A stretch of DNA of 5,164 bases from Spirochaetales bacterium (GTDB lineage: Bacteria > Spirochaetota > Spirochaetia > JABMQR01): positions 1 through 5,164 of the forward strand of contig JAGLNY010000405.1 of NCBI GenBank assembly GCA_023139255.1, written 5' to 3'. How positions within the stretch are numbered: the first letter of the stretch is position 1; every line of letters starts with the position of its first letter. Of this stretch, positions 1-5,164 are shown one piece after another. The position numbers were made by a program, and so were the translations under genes. Below the pieces are notes generated by a model. The model ran no database searches and had not been told where the DNA came from. It saw only the letters and a list, made by a program, of their open reading frames with translations.

Positions 1-1153
1 CAAACTTTGCCGGGTGTGCTGTTGCCACAACAATTGCGTGCTGCTCCGAGACAAAATTTCTCCGGACAAATTCACCCGCTGCGGTATGGGGACACACCAC
101 ATATTGATGATCTTTCCATACATCACCAATAGTTTTTAAAATTTCTTCATCAGATACGCTGAATGAGGTAACATTTTCACGCATCTTTTCTATGCGGGGA
201 AAAATATACCGCAACCGCTCCATGTTGCTGGGATCACCTACATCCATCGCATTTGCCAGTGTAGCAACACTTTCCCTGGGTTCATACATGCCTGTATCAA
301 GAAAATCCGGTATTGTCCTGTTTGCATTGACAGCAAGCACTATCCGCTCAATCGGGGCTCCCATAGCCTTTGCCCAATGCGCACCAATCGAGTTCCCGAC
401 ATTCCCGCTGGGTATAACGAAAACCGGTTTTACCCCTGTTTTTCTCTGATAGGCAATAGAGGTATATACATAATAGACTGCCTGCGGAAGCAGACGACCG
501 AGATTTATACTGTTTGCTGAGGTGAGATTCCACTTATCGGAAATCTCCTGGTTCATAAACGCTTCCTTAACCATGCGCTGGCAGTCATCAAAAGTACCTT
601 TTACGGCATAAGTTTCAACATTGCCGCCCCAGCAGGTTAACTGTTTTTCCTGTCTCTCAGACACTCTTCCTTTCGGAAACAGGACTTTCACATGGATATT
701 TTGTTTCCCGAAGAACGCCGCTGCCACTGCCCCGCCGGTATCCCCGGATGTAGCTACCAGGATTGTCAGGGAGCTGTTGTCATGAGCTATCAGCTTTTCC
801 ATGGCTTCTGCAAGAAACCGGGCGCCGAAGTCCTTAAATGCGGCAGTTGGGCCGTGAAAGAGTTCCAGTACTGCCTGAGTCTCATTATACCATTGCAGGG
901 GAACAGGAAAATCGAAAGCGTGTTCACAGATACTTTGCAGATCATATTCGAGAGGATCACCTTTAAAGAATTTTTTCAAAACGCTGTAAGCCATATCCTG
1001 ATATGAGTGTGCACCTTCCAGGACATCCGTTCCCAGCTGGGGAAATGTCTCGGGAACATAGAGGCCGCCATCCGGGGCTAATCCTTTTAGTATTGCTGCA
1101 GAGGCGTGTATAGCTGGTGATTCCCCTTTTCCCCGTGTGCTGATGAAATCCAT
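1..1153 (-). CDS. thrC: Threonine synthase, C-terminus cut off by the window edge
   Basis: This PLP enzyme converts O-phospho-L-homoserine to L-threonine, the last step of threonine synthesis, in the cytoplasm. The visible 384 residues form one uninterrupted minus-strand frame. HGPTAAFKDFGAR (residues 100-112) contains the PLP Schiff-base lysine, Lys107. ATSGDTGGA (134-142) is a substrate-phosphate loop, and PSGNVGN (248-254) is the glycine-rich loop that holds the PLP phosphate. The N-terminal STRGK and APDGGLYVPE are typical of the family. The visible part ends in the conserved HPAKF, near the C-terminus of homologues of roughly 430 residues, so perhaps 40-50 residues lie outside the window. 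The ATG at 1153 is preceded by AGGGAG (1166-1161) with a 7-nt spacer. It lies 61 bp downstream of thrA on the same strand with no obvious terminator between, so co-transcription is likely. Nothing appears broken. Confidence 0.95.
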   Translation of the reverse strand, partial: MDFISTRGKGESPAIHASAAILKGLAPDGGLYVPETFPQLGTDVLEGAHSYQDMAYSVLKKFFKGDPLEYDLQSICEHAFDFPVPLQWYNETQAVLELFHGPTAAFKDFGARFLAEAMEKLIAHDNSSLTILVATSGDTGGAVAAAFFGKQNIHVKVLFPKGRVSERQEKQLTCWGGNVETYAVKGTFDDCQRMVKEAFMNQEISDKWNLTSANSINLGRLLPQAVYYVYTSIAYQRKTGVKPVFVIPSGNVGNSIGAHWAKAMGAPIERIVLAVNANRTIPDFLDTGMYEPRESVATLANAMDVGDPSNMERLRYIFPRIEKMRENVTSFSVSDEEILKTIGDVWKDHQYVVCPHTAAGEFVRRNFVSEQHAIVVATAHPAKF

Positions 1154-1169
1154 TCAAAATCTCCCTGAA

Positions 1170-1200
1170 GATCTTTTAAAATGCCTGTTTTTAAAAGATC
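1170..1200 (-). repeat. Perfect 12-bp inverted repeat in the thrA-thrC spacer
   Basis: The arms GATCTTTTAAAA (1170-1181) and TTTTAAAAGATC (1189-1200) are perfectly complementary around a 7-nt loop. Each arm also contains the palindrome TTTTAAAA. The stem is AT-rich and has no U-tract after it on the minus strand, so it does not look like an intrinsic terminator. It sits between a strong Shine-Dalgarno-like AAGGAGG (1207-1201), which has no start codon in range, and the weaker AGGGAG (1166-1161) that precedes the thrC ATG. It could be a translation-modulating or mRNA-processing hairpin, or a protein-binding site. The pairing is directly visible; the role is inference. Confidence 0.7.
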
Positions 1201-1214
1201 CTCCTTCAATAGTG

Positions 1215-3695
1215 TTAAAATCTTGCTCCAAGATAAGCGCCCAATCTAAGCAGGTCCGCGAATACACCACCGGCAGTAACTTCCGGTCCTGCCCCGGGCC
1301 CCTGGATTACGAGCGGTTGTTCGTGGTAACGGTCAGTAGTAAATGCCACGATATTATCTGTTCCTGTTATGCGGGCAAACGGGTGATCCTTCGGGTATCC
1401 CTTGAGCTCAACTGTGCAGGTTCCATCAGCCTTAATTACCCCGACATATTTCAGGAGCTGATTATTTTTATCAGCTTCCTTCTGCATTTTCAGCATTGGG
1501 GCATCAATCAGCCCAAGTTTGTCCATGAACTCATCATTCGATGCACTGCGGAGTTTTTCAGGGATCAGGTTATGTACGGGAACATCCTCAATCTCGATTT
1601 CAATACCTATCTCCCTTGCAAGTATTACCGCTTTCCTCACAATATCCATACCGGAAAGGTCATCCCTTGGATCCGGTTCGGTATAACCCAGCTCTTTCGC
1701 TTCACGAACAAGGGTACTGAATGGTACTGACCCATCGAATCTCCAGAAAAGGTATGCCAATGTCCCGGACAAAACTCCCTCAATTTTCTGGATACGGTCC
1801 CCGGTCTGGATAAGGTCCTTCAGGGTATTAATTATCGGGAGCCCGGCACCAACGGTGGTCTCATAGAGAAAATGCATGCCTTTCTTTCTCCCCTGATCCA
1901 TTAATGCATGATAATCGGGCAGTTTTTCTGTTCCTGCTTTTTTATTGGGAGTGATGATATGGATACCACGCTGTATCCACTCAACATAGTGCTTCGGGAG
2001 AATCGATGATGTAGAGCAATCTATGAAAACCGTATGCGGAAAATAATCTGCTGCAACATGTTCAGTATATTTTTTCAGGTCGATAGGGACTGCTTCTTTT
2101 TCGTATCGGTCTTTCCATGACGACAAATCAATACCGTAATCATCTATCAGCATATTTTTTGAATCCGCTATCGCACGAATCCGCAAATCAACACCGAACT
2201 CAGTTTTCAACCTGCCCGATTCCCTTGAGATCTGGGAGAGCAGCGTGGCACCTATCAGCCCAGGGCCGAATAACCCAATACTGAGAGTCTGGTTCGAGAG
2301 AAAAAAACTTGCATGAAGGGCGCGTAATGCCTTAGTGGAATCCATTCCTTTTATTACTGCACTGATATTCCTTTCTGATGATCCCTGTGCAATGGCCCTG
2401 ACATTGACACCTGCTTTTCCCAACGCACCAAAAAACTTGGCAGCTATTCCAGGAACTCCAGGCATCGCCTCGCCTACAGCAGCCAGAATAGCGCAGTCCC
2501 GCTCCACTTCAACAGAATTTATCCGATAACCGGCAAGTTCCTCGGCAAAGGTTCTCCGTACGACTTTTTCTGCTTTACCTGCTTCCTTTTCCGATACAGC
2601 AAAGCATATTGAATGTTCACTGGAAGCTTGTGATATCAATACAACTGAGATTCCGGCATTGCGCATTGAGGTAAATAGTCTTGATGATATTCCGGGCACT
2701 CCTATCATCCCCGCCCCCTCAATATTAATCAGTGCGGTGTGATGAATCGCGGAAAAACCTTTAACCATTTGTCCCTTCGAGTTTTCATTCCTCGATGAGA
2801 CTCTTGTCCCGGGATGATTAATCTGATTTTTACCCATGCCCCTGAGGTAGATGGGTATGTTTTTTGCCATAGCAGGTGCCATAGCAAGCGGGTGCAGTAC
2901 TTTTGCACCGAAATAGGAGAGTTCCGTTGCCTCGGCATACGTTATTTCCGGGATAATTGAGGCACTGGGGACTTCCTCTATATCAGCAGTCATCAGCATA
3001 TCTTTCCGGTTCCAGAATGTTATGGAATCTGCATTAAGTATTGCCCCGATAGCGGCAGCTGACAGCTCACCGCTGTTCTCATCCGGATCGACTACTGAGT
3101 TATCATCGCAAAGTGCCCATCCACCACCTATAAGCAGAGTATCAACATCACCCGCTTTCTTCAGAAATCCGTTCAGGTGATAACCGGTTTTATCCATTCG
3201 TAACCGGTAGCCTGATTCGATTTTTGTTGTGTGAATAAGCTGGGATGAATCTATTACTGCTGCACGGAATCCCGCCTGTCCCATCAGGACCTGTAATGAT
3301 TCAAGAATCCAGAGTAATTCAAGCCTGTCAACAAAAATTCTCGTACTTTCTGATGCTTCACCTATCAGCCAGACGGCTTTGAGTATATCTTCAACATCAC
3401 CGAATCCTTTTTTTACTGATTTCAGGAGTGCTTTTCTCTCTTCCCCGCCCAACAGAGTACTGATCAGTGTTGTCCTGTCCTCAAACATTCTCCCAAGCTT
3501 ACCCCAAATTCGCTCATTATGGTTGACTGCCTCAGCTATTAGGCTTGAGAGTTTTTCGCTTCCTGAGGTTTTCAGGGTAATAACAAGGGCAGCCTTTTTT
3601 GCAGCGGTTTGCTTCCGTATAGCCATTATACTCTGGCTGTTCAGGTTGTTTTTGTTCAGGATTCCCTTTATGGAATGTACAGACCACTCTTTCAT
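1215..3695 (-). CDS. thrA: ThrA fusion: degenerate aspartokinase domain, two ACT domains, intact homoserine dehydrogenase
   Basis: The 826 residues match the usual length and domain order of AK-HSD I. The aspartokinase-like region is residues 1 to about 315, followed by two ACT domains (about 318-395 and 400-465) and homoserine dehydrogenase (about 470-826). The dehydrogenase reduces aspartate semialdehyde to homoserine and looks active: nucleotide loop GPGLIG (477-482), TPNKKA (582-587), and YTEPDPRDDLSGMD (671-684) followed by Lys688. The ACT repeats read LISQASSE (Gln356) and AIAQGSSE (Gln437), matching the threonine-binding glutamines of this family. The kinase part is abnormal. HSIKGI (7-12) replaces KFGGTS, PDENSGE (204-210) replaces the GRGGSD-type loop, and WNRKDM (228-233) replaces WTDVDG. 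SYFGAKVLHP (260-269) is still perfect. Aspartokinase activity is therefore doubtful. The ATG at 3695 has AAGGAG (3706-3701) 5 nt upstream. No frameshift is visible. thrC follows after 61 bp. Confidence 0.93.
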   Translation of the reverse strand: MKEWSVHSIKGILNKNNLNSQSIMAIRKQTAAKKAALVITLKTSGSEKLSSLIAEAVNHNERIWGKLGRMFEDRTTLISTLLGGEERKALLKSVKKGFGDVEDILKAVWLIGEASESTRIFVDRLELLWILESLQVLMGQAGFRAAVIDSSQLIHTTKIESGYRLRMDKTGYHLNGFLKKAGDVDTLLIGGGWALCDDNSVVDPDENSGELSAAAIGAILNADSITFWNRKDMLMTADIEEVPSASIIPEITYAEATELSYFGAKVLHPLAMAPAMAKNIPIYLRGMGKNQINHPGTRVSSRNENSKGQMVKGFSAIHHTALINIEGAGMIGVPGISSRLFTSMRNAGISVVLISQASSEHSICFAVSEKEAGKAEKVVRRTFAEELAGYRINSVEVERDCAILAAVGEAMPGVPGIAAKFFGALGKAGVNVRAIAQGSSERNISAVIKGMDSTKALRALHASFFLSNQTLSIGLFGPGLIGATLLSQISRESGRLKTEFGVDLRIRAIADSKNMLIDDYGIDLSSWKDRYEKEAVPIDLKKYTEHVAADYFPHTVFIDCSTSSILPKHYVEWIQRGIHIITPNKKAGTEKLPDYHALMDQGRKKGMHFLYETTVGAGLPIINTLKDLIQTGDRIQKIEGVLSGTLAYLFWRFDGSVPFSTLVREAKELGYTEPDPRDDLSGMDIVRKAVILAREIGIEIEIEDVPVHNLIPEKLRSASNDEFMDKLGLIDAPMLKMQKEADKNNQLLKYVGVIKADGTCTVELKGYPKDHPFARITGTDNIVAFTTDRYHEQPLVIQGPGAGPEVTAGGVFADLLRLGAYLGARF

Positions 3696-3722
3696 ACCTG
3701 CTCCTTAGACTCTATATTTTCA

Positions 3723-3742
3723 ATACGGCAATCGTACCGTAT
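3723..3742. promoter_or_regulatory. Operator-like dyad upstream of thrA
   Basis: The arms ATACGG (3723-3728) and CCGTAT (3737-3742) form a 6-bp inverted repeat with an 8-bp centre, starting 28 bp upstream of the thrA start codon. The centre contains TACGAT on the minus strand, the best candidate thrA -10 box, so a protein bound here would block RNA polymerase. If transcribed, it could instead form a short hairpin. The symmetry is visible; the operator role is inference, and a 6-bp dyad can arise by chance. Confidence 0.35.
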
Positions 3743-3759
3743 CTTCACACTATTTGAAA
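3731..3759 (-). promoter_or_regulatory. Possible sigma70-type promoter for thrA
   Basis: On the minus strand TTTCAA (3759-3754) and TACGAT (3736-3731) are separated by 17 bp. The matches to consensus are modest, 3/6 and 4/6, but the spacing is ideal. A start about 7 nt downstream would leave a leader of roughly 30 nt containing the AAGGAG ribosome-binding site. The same TTTCAA hexamer appears in the candidate rpmB promoter. Because a terminator lies just upstream, thrA probably needs its own promoter, and this is the best one I see. Confidence 0.3.
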
Positions 3760-3767
3760 CCAATTTA

Positions 3768-3786
3768 AGGAGTCTTTAGGACTCCT
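3768..3786 (-). repeat. Second hairpin downstream of the rpmB terminator
   Basis: AGGAGTC (3768-3774) and GACTCCT (3780-3786) form a perfect 7-bp stem with a 5-nt loop. No T-run follows on either strand, so it is not a standard terminator. Its arms are near copies of the terminator arms 4 bp away. As a result GAGTCC at 3784-3779 can pair instead with GGACTC at 3802-3797 of the terminator, which would hide the U-tract in a loop. It may be a duplicated terminator half, an mRNA 3'-end stabiliser, or part of an attenuation switch. Confidence 0.6.
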
Positions 3787-3789
3787 GAT

Positions 3790-3817
3790 AAAAAAAGAGT
3801 CCCTTTTGAAGGACTCT
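3790..3817 (-). terminator. Intrinsic terminator of rpmB
   Basis: On the minus strand AGAGTCC (3817-3811) pairs with GGACTCT (3802-3796) across an 8-nt loop, followed immediately by six T residues (3795-3790). This is a standard rho-independent terminator, 42 bp downstream of the rpmB stop codon. An alternative fold with a bulged C and a 3-nt loop is also possible. It should end most rpmB transcripts before thrA. Confidence 0.85.
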
Positions 3818-3823
3818 CTATTT

Positions 3824-3837
3824 CTGGTTTTTACCAG
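3824..3837 (-). repeat. Small hairpin just before the rpmB terminator
   Basis: CTGGT (3824-3828) and ACCAG (3833-3837) make a 5-bp stem with a 4-nt loop in the rpmB 3' untranslated region, 6 bp before the terminator stem in transcription order. It might stabilise the 3' end. It is short enough to be a chance occurrence. Confidence 0.4.
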
Positions 3838-3859
3838 TGCCGCAGTAAATTCAGACTGC

Positions 3860-4087
3860 TTATACCTTTTCCACCTTCCCGGATTTAAGGCATCGAGCAC
3901 AAATTTTTACTGTCCTGACTGTACCATTCATATTGGCTTTTACTTTAAGGATATTGGGTTTGAATACACGTTTGCTTTTTACACCGATGTGCTGTCCAAC
4001 ACCGCCCTTCTTTTTTGGCTGCCCTTTTCTCGGGACATTGTTACCAGCTACTGTTCCTTTTCCGCATATCTCACATCTGCGTGCCAT
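3860..4087 (-). CDS. rpmB: 50S ribosomal protein L28, four-cysteine zinc-ribbon form
   Basis: This 75-residue basic protein of the large ribosomal subunit begins with the family signature MARRCEICGKG, followed by AGNNV. It has two CxxC pairs, Cys5/Cys8 and Cys63/Cys66, which is the zinc-binding 'C+' form of L28. A Lys/Gly-rich stretch at residues 19-29 leads into GQHIGVK (31-37), a longer loop than in the short E. coli-type sequence. As I recall it, this form is seen in Spirochaetota. The ATG at 4087 has AAGGTGG (4100-4094) upstream with a 6-nt spacer. The gene has its own candidate promoter and a strong terminator, so it is probably a single-gene transcript. It is divergent from the gene at 4276. 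Family assignment is secure; the lineage hint is weaker. Confidence 0.97.
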   Translation of the reverse strand: MARRCEICGKGTVAGNNVPRKGQPKKKGGVGQHIGVKSKRVFKPNILKVKANMNGTVRTVKICARCLKSGKVEKV

Positions 4088-4127
4088 TGTTTCCCACCTT
4101 GTTCATATCTAAAAAGTGCATCATCAT

Positions 4128-4155
4128 TTAATAACAGATACACAGCTCGTTGAAA
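4128..4155 (-). promoter_or_regulatory. Possible extended -10 promoter for rpmB
   Basis: On the minus strand TTTCAA (4155-4150) and TATTAA (4133-4128) are 16 bp apart. The -10 is preceded by TG plus one base, an extended -10 arrangement. The expected transcript start is about 35 nt upstream of the rpmB ATG. TTTACA further upstream, near 4180, is a better -35 match but has only a poor -10 at the right distance. The rest of the 188-bp divergent region 4088-4275 shows no RNA gene or strong repeat. Confidence 0.35.
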
Positions 4156-4275
4156 CTACCAAATAATTTGATTTATGTAAAGACCCCTGTGCATTCTTTC
4201 ACTACGATTCCCACGCAATAAATCCTATCCCGGAGCTTATTGAAATAATCCGCAAAATAAGACACTCTACCTTAT

Positions 4276-4806
4276 ATGAATGAGTCTATTTATCTTATTG
4301 CTGTAACACTCTCTGAACATGCTTCCCTGAAGATAACGAGTTATCGGAAAAAAATCTTTAGGGAATTTGGGTATGTTTCAGCTTTAGCACTTCCACCGCT
4401 TATCCCGCTGGCCTGGTTTCAGGATCGACCGAATCTGGAGACTGTACCATTTGTCGAAAAACCGGGTATTATTTCCATCAACTCGATAGTGAAGGATAAA
4501 AGTGCTTTTTTCTTGTCATTTCCCCTGCCTTCTGCCCAGCAAGTTGTACTGGATTGGCAAGCGTTATTTTCCGGCAATGGGAATGGTGCTAATCCCGGAT
4601 TGTTTCCTTTGCATCCCGGGATTTATATTTGTTCACATGATAGTACTAATCCTGCGGAAAAAGCAGATCTCCCTATTGAACCTGCTATTGAGAAGCTTGA
4701 GATTAATGATTTCCGCATTTCCTGTTTTATGATTGAATTTAAATCTGCCGGGACATGGTGGGAGGACTTGTTTTACGCACAATTGTGGTCCAAACGGATT
4801 ACTTAA
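4276..4806 (+). CDS. Uncharacterised 176-residue protein, possibly a degenerate 2H-phosphoesterase fold
   Basis: I do not recognise this as a named family. The protein is probably cytoplasmic, with no signal peptide or clear membrane segment. It opens with a hydrophobic strand (YLIAVTL, residues 6-12), has PPLIPLAWF (40-48), a Gly/Asn-rich turn (100-108), LHPGIYICS (112-120), and ends with a strand and aromatic tail around FRISCFMIEF (146-155) and FYAQLWSKR. The order resembles 2'-5' RNA ligase/2H phosphoesterases. There, PPLIPLAWF would sit where HLTLAFLG-type motif 1 is, and HPGIYI where HPHITL-type motif 2 is. Both HxT motifs would then be lost, so no 2H catalysis is expected. The fold link is inference and weak. 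No Shine-Dalgarno sequence is visible before the ATG, and no alternative in-frame start lies nearby. It is divergent from rpmB; the next gene starts 98 bp downstream. The long open frame supports a real gene. Confidence 0.75.
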   Translation: MNESIYLIAVTLSEHASLKITSYRKKIFREFGYVSALALPPLIPLAWFQDRPNLETVPFVEKPGIISINSIVKDKSAFFLSFPLPSAQQVVLDWQALFSGNGNGANPGLFPLHPGIYICSHDSTNPAEKADLPIEPAIEKLEINDFRISCFMIEFKSAGTWWEDLFYAQLWSKRIT

Positions 4807-4810
4807 TATG

Positions 4811-4821
4811 ACGGTAACCGT
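4811..4821. repeat. Short dyad after the 4276-4806 gene
   Basis: ACGGT and ACCGT flank a single A, giving a 5-bp-arm palindrome 4 bp after the stop codon. It is too short and lacks a T-run, so it is not a convincing terminator; it could be a binding site or chance. The rest of the 98-bp gap to the next gene is AT-rich, with no confident promoter beyond general -10-like runs. Confidence 0.2.
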
Positions 4822-4904
4822 AAGTCGGTGTATGTTTATCAAAATTAACCGCAATAAAGAAAATATGCATAACAAGGCGTAGGTGGATAGAAAAAGGAAA
4901 TTAC

Positions 4905-5164
4905 ATGACCAATAGTAAAAAGAGTAACGGTGCCAATCTTGGCTTTGAAAATAAAGACGCTAAAGTTTCCCTGTCTCTGGATCTGGATGTGCTCATTTCT
5001 GATTTACGGCAAATGATCGATGAGGCACGTTCAGCAGTTGCCGTTACTGTCAATATCAGCCTGACTCTTTTGTATTGGCGGGTCGGCGTACGAATCAATA
5101 AAGAAATCCTGCAGGGCAACCGGGCTGAATATGGAAAACAGATTCTTGCCACAGTGTCGCAACA
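4905..5164 (+). CDS. DUF1016/YhcG-family protein (PDDEXK nuclease superfamily), N-terminal part only
   Basis: The first 86 residues are present, and the frame stays open at the window edge. After a polar N-terminal stretch of about 25 residues comes the DUF1016 N-terminal domain: a helix LISDLRQMIDEARSAVAVTVN (30-50), with the family's I-x-x-AR-x-x-A pattern, then LTLLYWRVG (53-61), then the G-x-RA-x-YGK-x-I pattern (residues 71-80). Full-length members carry a C-terminal PDDEXK-type nuclease-like domain, outside this window. Biological roles are poorly defined; members often sit in accessory, defence-associated or mobile regions. The ATG at 4905 follows AAGGAAA (4894-4900) with a 4-nt spacer, a clear ribosome-binding site. 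The gene is on the same strand as the 4276-4806 gene, 98 bp downstream. Family assignment rests on remembered motifs and is fairly strong. Nuclease activity cannot be judged here. Confidence 0.87.
   Translation, partial: MTNSKKSNGANLGFENKDAKVSLSLDLDVLISDLRQMIDEARSAVAVTVNISLTLLYWRVGVRINKEILQGNRAEYGKQILATVSQ

Noticed and set aside
1137..1730. Long plus-strand open frame opposite thrA and the thrA-thrC spacer
   Set aside because: It is an antisense shadow of conserved homoserine dehydrogenase coding sequence; the translation resembles no family and has no ribosome-binding site.
3180..3215. ACCGGTT repeats within thrA
   Set aside because: Short palindromic words in continuous conserved coding sequence; no spacing pattern suggests a site or repeat array.
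3696..3859. Leader peptide, T-box or riboswitch upstream of thrA
   Set aside because: There is no ATG-led short frame with Thr/Ile runs and no T-box consensus (AGGGTGGNACCGCG). The space is too small for a lysine-type riboswitch once the rpmB terminator is accounted for.
3806..4153. Plus-strand open frame opposite rpmB
   Set aside because: It covers the rpmB coding strand in antisense, and its start overlaps the rpmB terminator. The L28 reading is unambiguous.
4088..4160. Zur box upstream of the zinc-ribbon rpmB
   Set aside because: Zur control is usually found on the cysteine-free L28 paralogue, and no palindrome of the Zur type is visible in the upstream region.
4866..4890. Integron attC-like start (GCATAACAAGGCG) before the DUF1016 gene
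   Set aside because: The RYYYAAC-like half is present, but no matching GTTATGC half is found within the expected distance in the window, and the coding region begins only about 40 bp later. It is probably chance.
4901..5152. Minus-strand open frame at the right edge
   Set aside because: It is antisense to the DUF1016 domain, which has a good ribosome-binding site and recognisable family motifs.

Overview
The window looks like a bacterial chromosome segment of moderate G+C content. It pairs core metabolism and ribosome genes on the minus strand with less conserved genes on the plus strand. The 75-residue ribosomal protein L28 keeps four zinc-ribbon cysteines and carries a Lys/Gly-rich segment followed by GQHIGVK. 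That form, together with the fused ThrA, resembles Spirochaetota as I remember them. This is a low-to-moderate-confidence inference from family knowledge, not a database match.

Minus strand, in transcription order. rpmB (4087-3860) has a plausible promoter upstream and ends in a clear intrinsic terminator (3817-3790). The 164-bp rpmB-thrA gap is crowded: a small hairpin, the terminator, a second hairpin whose arms can cross-pair with the terminator, and a dyad flanking a possible thrA -10 box. Next comes thrA (3695-1215), a full-length aspartokinase-ACT-homoserine dehydrogenase fusion. A 61-bp spacer with a perfect 12-bp inverted repeat then leads to thrC (1153 to beyond base 1), a threonine synthase missing its C-terminus at the window edge. 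No homoserine kinase gene (thrB) lies between thrA and thrC.

Plus strand. A 176-residue protein of unknown function (4276-4806) has a layout faintly like 2H phosphoesterases but without their histidines. After 98 bp comes the start of a DUF1016/YhcG-family PDDEXK-nuclease-type gene (4905 to beyond 5164), a family common in accessory and mobile DNA.

The main discovery candidate is ThrA. Its homoserine dehydrogenase half has all expected catalytic residues, and both ACT repeats keep the glutamines linked to threonine binding. Its aspartokinase half has lost the KFGGTS, GRGGSD-type and WTDVDG motifs, while the overall fold outline and the open reading frame remain intact. It reads as a pseudokinase kept as a structural or allosteric module for homoserine dehydrogenase. 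That predicts a separate active aspartokinase elsewhere in the genome. ThrA would reduce aspartate semialdehyde to homoserine, and ThrC would convert phosphohomoserine to threonine.
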